A DNA stretch of 64,000 bases from contig NZ_CP036401.1 of the NCBI RefSeq assembly GCF_004322755.1, forward strand, positions 4,216,001-4,280,000. Direction: 5' to 3'. Source of the stretch: Pseudoduganella albidiflava. GTDB taxonomy: Bacteria > Pseudomonadota > Gammaproteobacteria > Burkholderiales > Burkholderiaceae_D. The position numbers and the translations under genes are program-made. The notes under the pieces were generated by a model that searched no databases, was not told the DNA's origin, and worked only from the letters and a program-made list of their open reading frames with translations. Below are positions 10,284 through 18,704 of the stretch, in pieces; positions within the stretch are counted from its first letter, which is position 1; each line of letters begins with the position of its first letter.

Positions 10284-12638
10284 CTAGTCTCGCGAATGCC
10301 GTGCATCGCCATGCGGCGCGCCCAGATGCTTGCCGATCAGCGCCACGATTTCCGTCGGGCTGACAGGCTTGACGAGGTGGACGTCGAAACCCGCCTCCCG
10401 GGTCGCACGGCGGTCTTCGTGCTGTCCCCACCCGGTAATCGCGATGAGCACGACATGCGTGCCCCAGTCCTGGGCGCGGATCCAGCGAGCCACGTCGAGG
10501 CCGGTCGCGCGCGGCATGCCGATATCCAGCAGCATCAGGTCGGGCCGCCAGCGCCCGGCCAGCTCGATGGCGGCTTCGCCATCGTAGGCGACCTCCACGG
10601 GATAGCCTTCCATGGCAAGCACGGCACCGAGCAGGTCCGCCGCGTCGACGTTGTCGTCGGCGACCAGCAACCGCCCGTGCTTGCCGGCGTCGTGCCCGCC
10701 CGGCCTGACCTGCGTCGTCTCTGCCTCTTCGGCTCGGGGCAACTCGATGCGGAACGTGGTGCCACTGCCGGGACCCTTGCTGAAAGCCTGCGCTGTACCG
10801 CCATGCAGTTCCACCAGCTTGCGAACGATCGCGAGGCCGATCCCCAGCCCGGGCACCCCGCCGCTGGCCTTGCCTTTCCCCTGCACGAACATCTCGAAGA
10901 CATGCTCGAGTTCCGAAGGATGAATACCCGCGCCGTTATCGATCACCTCGAGCACGACATGCCGCTCGTCGACTGCCCCCGCGACCGTGACCGAGCCGCC
11001 AGCGGGCGTGAATTTGGCAGCGTTGTTCAGCAGGTTGGTGAAGACCTGGGTGAGCCGCACTTCATCGCCCAGTACCATCAACGGCCTGTCGGGCAGCTCG
11101 AATGCGATACGGTGACGCTGCGCTTCCAGCAACGCCTGCGTGCTCTCGTAGGCATGCTCGATGACACTTCGCAGGTCGATCGGCCGGAGGACGAGGTCGA
11201 TGCGGTTGTGCGTGATCCGGCTCAGGTCGAGAAGGTCGTCCAGCAGCTTGCGCATGTGCGCGGTCTGGCGACCGATCACTTCGCGTGCCTTGTGGATGGC
11301 ATCCGGCGTCGCGACATGGCGGAGCATCTCGACCGAATAGCTGATCGCCGCCATCGGGTTGCGCAGCTCGTGTGCCAGTACCGACAGGAATTCGGTTTTC
11401 TGTCGGTTCGCCTGCTCCAGTTCCCGCTGGACGGACTTCAGTGCGCTCACGTCCATGATCGCGGCCACCGCGCCGCGTACCGCCGCCTGCCCATCCAGCA
11501 GAGGTGCCGCATTCACCAGGATGGTCAACGCGCGTCCGTCGTTGAAACGCACCTCCAGCTCCTCGCTGCGCACCGGCGTCCCCTGGCGGGCGGCGACACG
11601 GATTGGCCAGTCGGCCGGCTCGAGCGGCTGGCCGCCCCGGAAATATCGGTACGGCTGCTCGCCGTCCGGTCCGGTAACGGCTTGCGCCACATTGGTGCCA
11701 GGCTCGATGCCCAGCAAACCGCAGAAATAGGGGCTGACCGTGATTTCACTGATCTGCGGATCGTGGCTGATCGCCACCCCGACCGGCAGGACGTCGAGTA
11801 CCGCCTGCAGTTCTTCCTGCTGCGCGCGCTGCGCCTCCTGCGCCGCCACCTCGGCCGTGACGTCGCGTGCCGTCCCCACGACGATCCGCCGTGTGCCTGT
11901 CCCGTCGCCCACGGCCTTGCCGCTGACCGCGAGCCAGCGGGTCCTGGCGTCGGCACCGACGACGCGGGCCTCGAAGGCGAACGCCTCGTCACGCTCGATG
12001 GCGCCCGCCCACGCACTGCGCACCCGCCCGCTGTCCAGGTGGTGGACCTGCAACAGCGCTTCCTCGACGGTTGCGTGGACAAAGCCGTGGCCGTGGCCGA
12101 ACATGGGCCCGATGTCGTCGGAAAACGCCAGCTGGCCCGTTTGCACGTCGTACTGCCAGGTGCCCATGCGGGCCGACTGCAGTGCCACTTCCAGTCTTGC
12201 CTTGGCCAGTTTTTCCCGCGCCAGCGACTCCTGCAGGCGCAACCTGTTGTTGACCCGTTCGAAGCAGCCCAGCACCGCGTAAGGCACCCGTGGATAGTGT
12301 TTCGGCGTCTTGGTAATGTAGTCGTCGAGGCCCTCCTTCATCGCCTCCACCGCGACCTCTTCGTTGCCGCTGCCCGTGAACATGACCACGGGCGTGTTCG
12401 GATAGCGCTGCTTGATGGCGCGCAGCACCTCCGTGCCCAGTGTCCAGCGCAGGCGATAGTCGGTGACGGCCACGTCGAATTCGCCAGCGGCCAGGGCCTG
12501 GTCGAGTGCGCCGGCATCGGCCACGTGGCTGACCGACACGGCGGCGATACGCAGCCGCAATTCCCGCTCGACGAGCGCGCGGTCATCGGGATTGTCGTCG
12601 ATGAGGAGGATGCGCAGCCGTTCGGCGCCACCAGACAT
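10284..12638 (-). CDS. REC-PAS-PAS hybrid histidine kinase with C-terminal receiver
   Basis: A 784-residue cytoplasmic hybrid kinase. Order of domains: receiver at about 8-125 (LIDDNPDDRA, AVTDYRLRW, lysine in TKTPKHY), two PAS-like domains (about 150-400), HisKA with the phospho-acceptor in LAHELRNPMAAISYSVEML, HATPase with NAAKFTP, VIDNGAGI and GLGIGLAIVRK, and a second receiver at about 665-780 (LLDIGMPRATGLDVARW, ITGWGQ, VKPVS). It therefore has input and output receivers in one chain, suited to a phosphorelay. The ATG at 12638 follows the stop of the upstream kinase gene by a single base, so translation is probably coupled. No membrane segment is seen. Confidence 0.9.
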   Translation of the reverse strand: MSGGAERLRILLIDDNPDDRALVERELRLRIAAVSVSHVADAGALDQALAAGEFDVAVTDYRLRWTLGTEVLRAIKQRYPNTPVVMFTGSGNEEVAVEAMKEGLDDYITKTPKHYPRVPYAVLGCFERVNNRLRLQESLAREKLAKARLEVALQSARMGTWQYDVQTGQLAFSDDIGPMFGHGHGFVHATVEEALLQVHHLDSGRVRSAWAGAIERDEAFAFEARVVGADARTRWLAVSGKAVGDGTGTRRIVVGTARDVTAEVAAQEAQRAQQEELQAVLDVLPVGVAISHDPQISEITVSPYFCGLLGIEPGTNVAQAVTGPDGEQPYRYFRGGQPLEPADWPIRVAARQGTPVRSEELEVRFNDGRALTILVNAAPLLDGQAAVRGAVAAIMDVSALKSVQRELEQANRQKTEFLSVLAHELRNPMAAISYSVEMLRHVATPDAIHKAREVIGRQTAHMRKLLDDLLDLSRITHNRIDLVLRPIDLRSVIEHAYESTQALLEAQRHRIAFELPDRPLMVLGDEVRLTQVFTNLLNNAAKFTPAGGSVTVAGAVDERHVVLEVIDNGAGIHPSELEHVFEMFVQGKGKASGGVPGLGIGLAIVRKLVELHGGTAQAFSKGPGSGTTFRIELPRAEEAETTQVRPGGHDAGKHGRLLVADDNVDAADLLGAVLAMEGYPVEVAYDGEAAIELAGRWRPDLMLLDIGMPRATGLDVARWIRAQDWGTHVVLIAITGWGQHEDRRATREAGFDVHLVKPVSPTEIVALIGKHLGAPHGDARHSRD

Positions 12639-12639
12639 G

Positions 12640-14127
12640 TCAGGCACTTGGCAACTCGATCCAGAAAGTTGATCCGATGCCGGGAGCGGAATCCACGCCC
12701 ACGCAGCCATTCATGCGTTCGACGCCCTTCTTCACGATCGCCAGGCCGATCCCTGTTCCGGGATACTCTTCCTCGCCATGCAGGCGTTCGAAGACATTGA
12801 AGACGCGCGCGCGGGCCTCGTCGGCCAGGCCGATGCCGTTGTCCTGCACTTCGATCCGGACCTGGCGGCCGTGCGCGCGGGCCACGACGTGGATGGCTGC
12901 ATGCGTATGGGGCCGCACGAACTTGACGGCGTTACCCAACAGGTTCGTCAGCGCCTGCACGAGAATGGGACGATGCGCCCTGACCCGCAACGCTTCCGGG
13001 ATGTCGACATGGACCTCGGCCGCACGATAGACCGGCTCGTTTTGCAGCGCGACCCGGGCATCGCGCACGATGTCCGTCAATACCAGCGTTTCGGAGCCGA
13101 CCTCGGCCCGCGACAAGCGGGCAAACTCCAGCAGGTCCGACACCATCTGGTCGATGCGCCGCGCGATCGCATTGATGCGCTCGACGAACTTCTCCAGGTG
13201 CCGGTAATCCCCCGCGTGCAGGTCCTGGCGCAGGGCTGCCGCGTACCCCTGGATTGTGCGCAACGGTTCACGCAGGTCGTGGGACACCGAAAAGCCGAAC
13301 GTTTCCAGCGCTTCGTTGGCCTCCTGCAGCTGCCGGGTGCGTTCGGCGATACGCTGCTCCAGCTCCGCATTGAGCCGATGGATCTCGGCACTGGCCCTGC
13401 GCAGCGACGTCGCATCTTCCACGATACCGTCGACGGCTTCATGTCCGTTGACCTTGACACGAACGAGCTTGACGACAAAGAAGCGGCCCGCGTCATCGAT
13501 GGCGCCCAGCTCCGCCTGCAGCTCGGCGGTGTCCAGCGTGGCCTGGAGTGCGGGCAGGCGCGCCAGCACCTGGTCGAGCAATGGATGGCGCAAGGTATCC
13601 GGCGCCGTCGGATCGCCGCCGAGCATGGTCCAGAATGCGCGGTTGCCCTCCTGGAGACGGCCATCGAGGGTCATACGGAAGACGCCCAGCTGGATATTCT
13701 CGAGCAGGCCGGCCAGCCGCGTTTCCGAACGGATCGCGCGTGCCCGGATCTCCGAGCGGTCGAGACAGGTCCGCACGGCGAGCGGCAGGCGCGCATAGTG
13801 GCGCGGACTCTTGATGACATAGTCGTCCAGCCCGAGCTTCATCGCCTCGACGGCGATTTCCTGCGTGCCGGTCGCGGTGAACATGATGACGGGCAGCTGC
13901 GCATCGTAGGCCCTTACCTGTTTCAGGATATCGAGGCCGGTGATCCAGCGCATCTGGAAATCGGTGATGATCAGGTCGACCCGCAGGCCGTCCTGCATTT
14001 CGCGCTCGAAGCCGGCACGGTCGCCCACTTCGCGGATGGTGCAGCCGTCGAAATGGCGTTCGAGTTCGCGCCGCGCGAGGGCGCGGTCATCCGGATTATC
14101 GTCCAGCAGTAATAAGGTAATCGTCAC
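12640..14127 (-). CDS. REC-PAS histidine kinase
   Basis: A 495-residue soluble kinase. The N-terminal receiver (about 1-125) has the acidic pair in LLDDNPDDRA, the phospho-acceptor aspartate in IITDFQMRW and the lysine in VIKSPRHY. A short PAS-like region (about 145-245) leads to a coiled coil (LNAELEQRIAERTRQLQEA), HisKA with VSHDLREPLRTIQGY, and HATPase with LLGNAVKFV, VQDNGIGL and GTGIGLAIVKKG. The receiver closely parallels the first receiver of the downstream hybrid kinase, including the TD..(M/L)RW and (S/T)P(R/K)HY motifs, which indicates duplication. It starts at an ATG at 14127, 58 bp after the receiver gene at 14186, within the same presumed operon. Confidence 0.9.
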   Translation of the reverse strand: MTITLLLLDDNPDDRALARRELERHFDGCTIREVGDRAGFEREMQDGLRVDLIITDFQMRWITGLDILKQVRAYDAQLPVIMFTATGTQEIAVEAMKLGLDDYVIKSPRHYARLPLAVRTCLDRSEIRARAIRSETRLAGLLENIQLGVFRMTLDGRLQEGNRAFWTMLGGDPTAPDTLRHPLLDQVLARLPALQATLDTAELQAELGAIDDAGRFFVVKLVRVKVNGHEAVDGIVEDATSLRRASAEIHRLNAELEQRIAERTRQLQEANEALETFGFSVSHDLREPLRTIQGYAAALRQDLHAGDYRHLEKFVERINAIARRIDQMVSDLLEFARLSRAEVGSETLVLTDIVRDARVALQNEPVYRAAEVHVDIPEALRVRAHRPILVQALTNLLGNAVKFVRPHTHAAIHVVARAHGRQVRIEVQDNGIGLADEARARVFNVFERLHGEEEYPGTGIGLAIVKKGVERMNGCVGVDSAPGIGSTFWIELPSA

Positions 14128-14185
14128 GCTTGCGTCTTTCGGGCATGCCCATTCAACTTGAATATTCCACTCTCGACTTCAACTT

Positions 14186-14686
14186 CTAACGCTGCGTCGC
14201 CCCGGGCGACGCGGTCAGGTTATTCTGCAGCCAGTACAGGCCCAGCACCCCGAGCAGCTGCACCAGGCCGTTGAATGCCACCGGCTTCTGCAGGTAGGAG
14301 TTGGCGCCCAGTGCGTAAGCTTTCTGGATGTCTTCATCCTGCGTGGAAGAGGTCAGCACCACAACAGGTGTGGCGTCGTAGTGCTGCGTTGCGCGTATCC
14401 AGCGCAATACTTCCAGGCCCGGGCGCTTCGGCAGTTTCAGGTCGAGCAGGATCAGCGACGGGAGCGCAGGCCGTGGGCTCGCACCTGGCTGCGCGGCGGC
14501 GTCCAGGTATCCGACGGCTTCATCACCATCGCTGGCGATTTCCAGCGTCGCCGCCAGGGCGGCCTTCCTGAATGCCCGCTTCGCCAGCAGGACATCGTCC
14601 GGATTGTCCTCGACGAGAAGGATGAGCGGAGCGCCGTCCGACGGTGGCGCGGCAGTGGCGAGCGTCATTCCGGTCTCCATCGTCAT
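14186..14686 (-). CDS. Single-domain response regulator (Rcp1/CheY-like)
   Basis: A 166-residue stand-alone receiver with no output domain. Conserved residues are visible: acidic pair in LLVEDNPDDVLLAKRAF, phospho-acceptor aspartate in LILLDLKLPKRPGLEVLRW, VVVLTSS for the signalling threonine/serine, and the lysine in SYLQKPVAF. The acidic NPDD(V)xLxKRAF pattern and the LxLPKxxGLEVL loop are typical of the Rcp1 family that partners with PAS/phytochrome-type kinases (family knowledge). Its start ATG overlaps the stop of the upstream CHASE3 kinase as ATGA (14683-14686), which strongly suggests that kinase is its partner. In-frame ATGs at 14680 and downstream are alternatives. Receipt of phosphate from the neighbouring kinases is inferred. 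Confidence 0.88.
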   Translation of the reverse strand: MTMETGMTLATAAPPSDGAPLILLVEDNPDDVLLAKRAFRKAALAATLEIASDGDEAVGYLDAAAQPGASPRPALPSLILLDLKLPKRPGLEVLRWIRATQHYDATPVVVLTSSTQDEDIQKAYALGANSYLQKPVAFNGLVQLLGVLGLYWLQNNLTASPGATQR

Positions 14687-17202
14687 GCGGCCGCCGGCAA
14701 GGCAAGCTCGAACACGGTACCGCCCGACGCCGCTGGCAGGATGCGTACACTTCCGCCCATTCGTTCAATCCCTTTCTTCACGATCGCGAGCCCGATTCCC
14801 GTGCCCGGATATTGCTCCTGCCCGTGCAGCCGTTCAAATACCCCGAACACGTGCTCATGATGTTCGGGGGCGATACCGATGCCATTATCCTCGATCGACA
14901 GCCGGACGAGTGGTCCGTCCCTGCTGCCGCCGATCGACACGCGCGGCGGCGTGCCAGGGACAACGAACTTGATCGCGTTCGACACCAGGTTGGCGAGCAC
15001 CTGCACCAGCATGGCCTGGTTCCCCATCACCATCGGCAACGCCGGCGCAACAGCGATCTCCGCCCCGCGGGCAGCGATTTCGCCTTCCAGGTCGCGCATG
15101 ACAGCGCGGAGGACCGCCGCCGGGTCGACCGGCTCGATGCGCAGCTCGGCGCGCGACAGGCGGCTGTAGGCGAGAAGGTCGGTGATCAGGCGGTCCATGC
15201 GCGTGACGGCAGCGACGATCCGCTCGGCGAACAGCCGGCCGTCTTCCGACATCCGCTCACCCTCGTCTTCCAGCAGCGCCGTCGCGAACCCCTCCACGTT
15301 GCGCAGTGGCGCGCGCAGGTCGTGGGCGACCGTGTGCGCAAAAGCGCGCAGCTCGGCATTCGCTTCGCCGATCTGCATGGTCCGCTCCTCGATGCGCCGT
15401 TCCAGCGACTGGTTCGCCTGCTCGAGTTCCAGCTGCGCCACCTTGATCTGCGTGACCTCGAGCAATGCGATGACCACGCCCTGCACGTCGCCGCCATCGA
15501 TCACGGGAAAGAAGCTGCCCAGCCAGTCGCGCCGCGCGCCGTCCACGGCCTGCGTGTCGGTGAATGCGACACCGCTCACCTGGTGTCGCCGCAGCAGGAC
15601 CTCGTCCAGCACCTCGGTCACACGGTCGCCAAAGGGTGCCGGCAGCACAGCCGCGGGTGTCATGCCGAGCAGCCCGGCCTTCGGGCGTCCCGCGACCTCG
15701 GCCAGCGCTTCATTCAGTTCCACGATCCGCGCATGCGTATCGACGTAGCCCAGGCCGATGGGAACGGCACGATAAATGGTTTCGACCTGGGCCAGCTTGT
15801 CGCGCAGCTCCGCTTCGCCGCGGCGCAACGACAGTTCCGCTTCCTTGCGGGCGTGGATATCCTCGGTCAGTCCATACCATGCGACGATCGCCCCCGACTC
15901 GTCGCGCCGCGGATTTGCCCGGGAGCGCATCCATCGAAGGCCACCATCCGCGGTGTGGATGCGATGCTCGAAGTCATACGGCTCCCCCGTCGAGACCGCG
16001 TGCGTCCAGGCTGCGACCATTCCCGGCAAATCCTCCGCATGCACGGCCTCCGCCCACCCTGCCCCTGTCGCGGCGTCACGCGGCTGCCCGGTGAGCGCCA
16101 GCCAGCGTTCCGAGACGCCGTGGACACTGCCGTCGGGAGTTGCCTTCCACGGGATCTGCGGATTGAGTTCGATCGTGTACCGGTAGTTTTCTTCGGATTC
16201 GCGCAGCGCACGCTCGCGCGCATCGCGGTCGGTGACGTCCCGCATCACCAGTACGGACCCCTGCGGCGTCGTGCTGTCCGCTTTGACGGGCGCCACGGTC
16301 AACTCGACAACGTGATGGCGTTCGCCAGTCTTCAAGTGCCAGCGGCCGGTGCCGCTTTCGCCAAGCGCCGTGTCCACTGCCGTGACCGGAGTGCCGGTCT
16401 CGTGATGCAGGTGCAGCAGGTCTGCCAGGCGTTGTCCCAGGGCCGCCTTTTCCGTGATCCCCATCAGGCCTTCCGCGACCGGATTCACCAGGGTGACAAC
16501 ACCGTTGCGGTCGGTTGCAATCACCCCTTCACCGATCCCGCGCAGGGTCGCGTCGAGCTGTGCGCGCTCGGCCCGCAGGCGGGCGGCATCCCGTCTCGAT
16601 ATTACCCACAGCAGGATGATCAGGAATACCGACAGGGCGGACACGACGGCTACCGCGGTGACCAGTTCCCAGCGGGTGATCTGCGCGCGCGCTTGCCGCT
16701 CGCGAAGCAGGCGCTGCTCCTCGAGACGAATGGTGGTCGCATGGGCCACGATCTGCTGCTTGATCAGGCGGCCCGACTCCAGCATGTCGGGATCGGCCAT
16801 GGTGCCTCCCCGATACTGCTGCATGACCAGCTCCAGCATGTGCAGGCGCCGTTGCAGCGCTGCCTCCAGCAAGCGCAACGTCGCCTGCTGGCGTGGATTG
16901 TCGCGGGTCAGCTCGCGCAGGGTACGCATCTCATGGGGAACCTGGTCGCGCGCGACGGTGTAGGCGGAGGCGAACTTCTCGTTGCTCGTCAGCAGGAAGC
17001 CCCGCTGCGCCGCTTCGGCGTCGCTGGCCAGTGTCATCGTCCTCTGGACATGTTCCAGGACTTCCCTCGTATGCACCAGCCAGGACCACGATTCGGCTTC
17101 GTTCCTGATGCTCCGGCCGAGGACCAGCCAGGCCACCACCAGTACCAGGAGACTGACAGCGGTGGCGACGGTAACGGGGGCGCGGCGTAGCGATAGGGTC
17201 AT
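14683..17202 (-). CDS. CHASE3-PAS sensor histidine kinase
   Basis: An 839-residue membrane kinase. TM1 is near residues 8-29, a CHASE3 periplasmic sensor spans about 35-175 (AEAAQRGFLLTSNEKF is characteristic), TM2 is near 182-206, and three PAS domains follow (about 220-335, 345-465 and 475-590; the second carries the PAC-like YDFEHRIHTADGGLRWM). A coiled coil leads to HisKA (AHTVAHDLRAPLRNVEGF) and HATPase (NLVSNAIKFV, IEDNGIGI, GTGIGLAIVKKG). The ATG at 17202 starts right before TM1; the reading frame extends upstream but with unlikely composition. It is the first gene of a four-gene set ending at 10284, with the next gene overlapping by four bases. Confidence 0.9.
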   Translation of the reverse strand: MTLSLRRAPVTVATAVSLLVLVVAWLVLGRSIRNEAESWSWLVHTREVLEHVQRTMTLASDAEAAQRGFLLTSNEKFASAYTVARDQVPHEMRTLRELTRDNPRQQATLRLLEAALQRRLHMLELVMQQYRGGTMADPDMLESGRLIKQQIVAHATTIRLEEQRLLRERQARAQITRWELVTAVAVVSALSVFLIILLWVISRRDAARLRAERAQLDATLRGIGEGVIATDRNGVVTLVNPVAEGLMGITEKAALGQRLADLLHLHHETGTPVTAVDTALGESGTGRWHLKTGERHHVVELTVAPVKADSTTPQGSVLVMRDVTDRDARERALRESEENYRYTIELNPQIPWKATPDGSVHGVSERWLALTGQPRDAATGAGWAEAVHAEDLPGMVAAWTHAVSTGEPYDFEHRIHTADGGLRWMRSRANPRRDESGAIVAWYGLTEDIHARKEAELSLRRGEAELRDKLAQVETIYRAVPIGLGYVDTHARIVELNEALAEVAGRPKAGLLGMTPAAVLPAPFGDRVTEVLDEVLLRRHQVSGVAFTDTQAVDGARRDWLGSFFPVIDGGDVQGVVIALLEVTQIKVAQLELEQANQSLERRIEERTMQIGEANAELRAFAHTVAHDLRAPLRNVEGFATALLEDEGERMSEDGRLFAERIVAAVTRMDRLITDLLAYSRLSRAELRIEPVDPAAVLRAVMRDLEGEIAARGAEIAVAPALPMVMGNQAMLVQVLANLVSNAIKFVVPGTPPRVSIGGSRDGPLVRLSIEDNGIGIAPEHHEHVFGVFERLHGQEQYPGTGIGLAIVKKGIERMGGSVRILPAASGGTVFELALPAAA

Positions 17203-17363
17203 GGAATACCGGCAGCGAGGATGACAAAGGCTGAGGTGAAAGCCAGTTGCAGGATACCCCGCCTGCGGCAGCCCCCGCGCCCGCTTCGACCGGTTCAATG
17301 CAGTGTCTCGTCGGCAAGCAGCCCACACTCAACTGTACGCTTGCCCACATTGCGCTCCAGTCA

Positions 17364-17388
17364 ATCGTAGTAAGATTGCATCTACGAT
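17364..17388. promoter_or_regulatory. Inverted repeat, possible operator
   Basis: ATCGTAG (17364-17370) and CTACGAT (17382-17388) form a perfect 7-bp inverted repeat with an 11-bp spacer. It lies 160 bp upstream of the CHASE3 kinase start and 10 bp before a possible small gene. There is no T-tract, so an operator is more likely than a terminator. No factor can be named. Confidence 0.3.
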
Positions 17389-17397
17389 AGCAATCCG

Positions 17398-17703
17398 GTG
17401 CAGACAGTGGACAGGAGAAAAGACCAGCGAACAGCGGAACTGATCGGCATTGCCGTGCTCACCCGCGACGCGTTCGGCATCGGCCGAGCCCATCGATATG
17501 CCATCCTGGCAGGCTTGAGCGGCACGCTGACCGCCAACGTCCTGGCCAGACCGAGGACGGCACTGCGCCGCGCGGAAACACTGGCAGGCAGAGCGGATCG
17601 TCGCCAGCCCAGCGAACATGCCGACGCAGGCGGTGAACGGCGCTGCAGTGACGCCCGGACGTCACCCGGCCTCGCCCGTGACCTTGCCAAGCTCCCCGCG
17701 TGA
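17398..17703 (+). CDS. Small hypothetical protein, doubtful
   Basis: A 101-codon frame starting with GTG. I do not recognise a family. The first half (AELIGIAVLTRDAFGIGRAH) looks protein-like, whereas the second half is arginine- and serine-rich like out-of-frame high-GC sequence. A GGAGA lies inside the frame rather than before the start, so a later start is also possible. It could be a real short gene, a truncated gene, or chance. Confidence 0.3.
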   Translation: MQTVDRRKDQRTAELIGIAVLTRDAFGIGRAHRYAILAGLSGTLTANVLARPRTALRRAETLAGRADRRQPSEHADAGGERRCSDARTSPGLARDLAKLPA

Positions 17704-17767
17704 CTCAAACGCCGCGCTTGCCGAAGCTTGACTGGATATCGGGCCTGATGGCCACGCATGAACAGGA

Positions 17768-17818
17768 CCGCTTCAGCAATTGCATCGCGTCGGAGGCAAT
17801 TCAGGGCTCCTGAAGCGG
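17768..17818. repeat. Imperfect hairpin upstream of the PilZ-like gene
   Basis: CCGCTTCAG (17768-17776) pairs with CTGAAGCGG (17810-17818), and CAATTGC/GCAATT(C) segments lie inside, giving a two-part stem. There is no T-run. It may be a leader structure of the gene at 17890 or a protein site. Confidence 0.35.
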
Positions 17819-17889
17819 CCGCATGCCAAGGAAGGGGGTAAGCTGGCTGCTGTCATCCCTTTTCACCGCGATTGGTCGAGAGCGAACAG

Positions 17890-18276
17890 GTGAGCGAACA
17901 GATAACTGAACAGCGGCGCGCTCATGTCCGCCGCCTCCTGCAGGTCGAGGCATCGCTATCGAACGACAATCGCAGCAGGACCTGGCGCGTCCACCTCACC
18001 GACATCGCCAGGATGGGCGTCGGATTCGTCGCAGCGGAACCATTGACTGACTGCGTGCACGGTGTCCTGCGGTTTCGTTTTCCCGACAGTACGGTCACGG
18101 ACGAGGTGCACATCCGCATCGTTCACTGCCGCGCCATCGGTGCGGCAGGCCGCGTTCAATGCGGTGCCCGGATCCATACCATGTCCGATGCCTGCGTCGA
18201 GCGAATCATGGAATATGTGACGCGTGGCGAGTCGACGATGCCACCGGCGCCGCGATCCGCCGACGGAAGCCGCTGA
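17890..18276 (+). CDS. PilZ-domain-like c-di-GMP effector
   Basis: About 128 residues. The N-terminal QRRAHVRRLLQ resembles the RxxxR c-di-GMP-binding loop of PilZ proteins, and LTDIARMGVGFVAAEPL resembles the (D/N)xSxxG strand, with alanine in place of serine. The rest (GVLRFRFPD, GRVQCGARIHTM) fits the beta-barrel. If functional it would read the c-di-GMP made and degraded by the neighbouring enzymes; binding is uncertain because of the serine change. The start is unclear: GTG at 17890 with GAGAG upstream, or TTG at 17872. It stands alone on the plus strand, divergent from the signalling block. Confidence 0.65.
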   Translation: MSEQITEQRRAHVRRLLQVEASLSNDNRSRTWRVHLTDIARMGVGFVAAEPLTDCVHGVLRFRFPDSTVTDEVHIRIVHCRAIGAAGRVQCGARIHTMSDACVERIMEYVTRGESTMPPAPRSADGSR

Positions 18277-18428
18277 GGTGTTTTCCGGCTGCTTCATGAA
18301 ATTGCTCGGGCTGCGTCGATAGCATTCCGCGTGCCATGCGGCGGAGATAGCGCATTTTTCTCCGAACCTGCCGGATCGACCGGTGCCGCACGAAGCAATG
18401 GCCTGGCTACTACGATCAACTTCATCTA

Positions 18429-18448
18429 TACTGTACATCCATACAGTA
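18429..18448. promoter_or_regulatory. LexA (SOS) box
   Basis: TACTGTACATCCATACAGTA contains CTG-N10-CAG and differs from the enterobacterial LexA consensus only in the central non-conserved bases, with symmetrical TACTG/CAGTA ends. It overlaps a TATACT -10-like hexamer (18427-18432). The first downstream ATG is at 18465, but the sequence after it does not encode a recognisable SOS protein; the first credible gene starts at 18705. A remnant of an SOS gene is one explanation. Confidence 0.75.
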
Positions 18449-18704
18449 TCAAAACGTCAATTTCATGGCAGCTGCCTTGTGCCCGTCCCTGGGCCATTCC
18501 TGGTCGATGCGCTCTGCCCTAGCTCCGCACGAGCATGCTGGCACCATGGCGAATGCTGGCACCGCGGTCTTGCCGGTCCCGGCAATTTCCTGCCAGGCCC
18601 CATGTGCGCCCCCTTCGCACGAGAGTCATCCAGGAAAGCGGACGACGCAGGAGTTTCGCAGGAATGCGCTGGTATCCCGGCAGGTCGAAACAGGACTGAT
18701 TTTC

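Larger units (their letters stand above)
17203..17889. other. Spacer with two inverted repeats and one doubtful ORF
   Basis: This 690-bp stretch separates the divergent CHASE3 kinase (minus) from the PilZ-like gene (plus). It holds a 7-bp inverted repeat at 17364-17388, a doubtful small plus-strand frame at 17398-17703, and a 9-bp-stem inverted repeat at 17768-17818. No RNA gene was recognised. Confidence 0.4.

Noticed and set aside
18465..18704. N-terminal extension of the unknown gene starting near the LexA box
   Set aside because: Its composition is unlike the rest of the protein and it lacks an SD. It was kept only as a possible relic linked to the LexA box.
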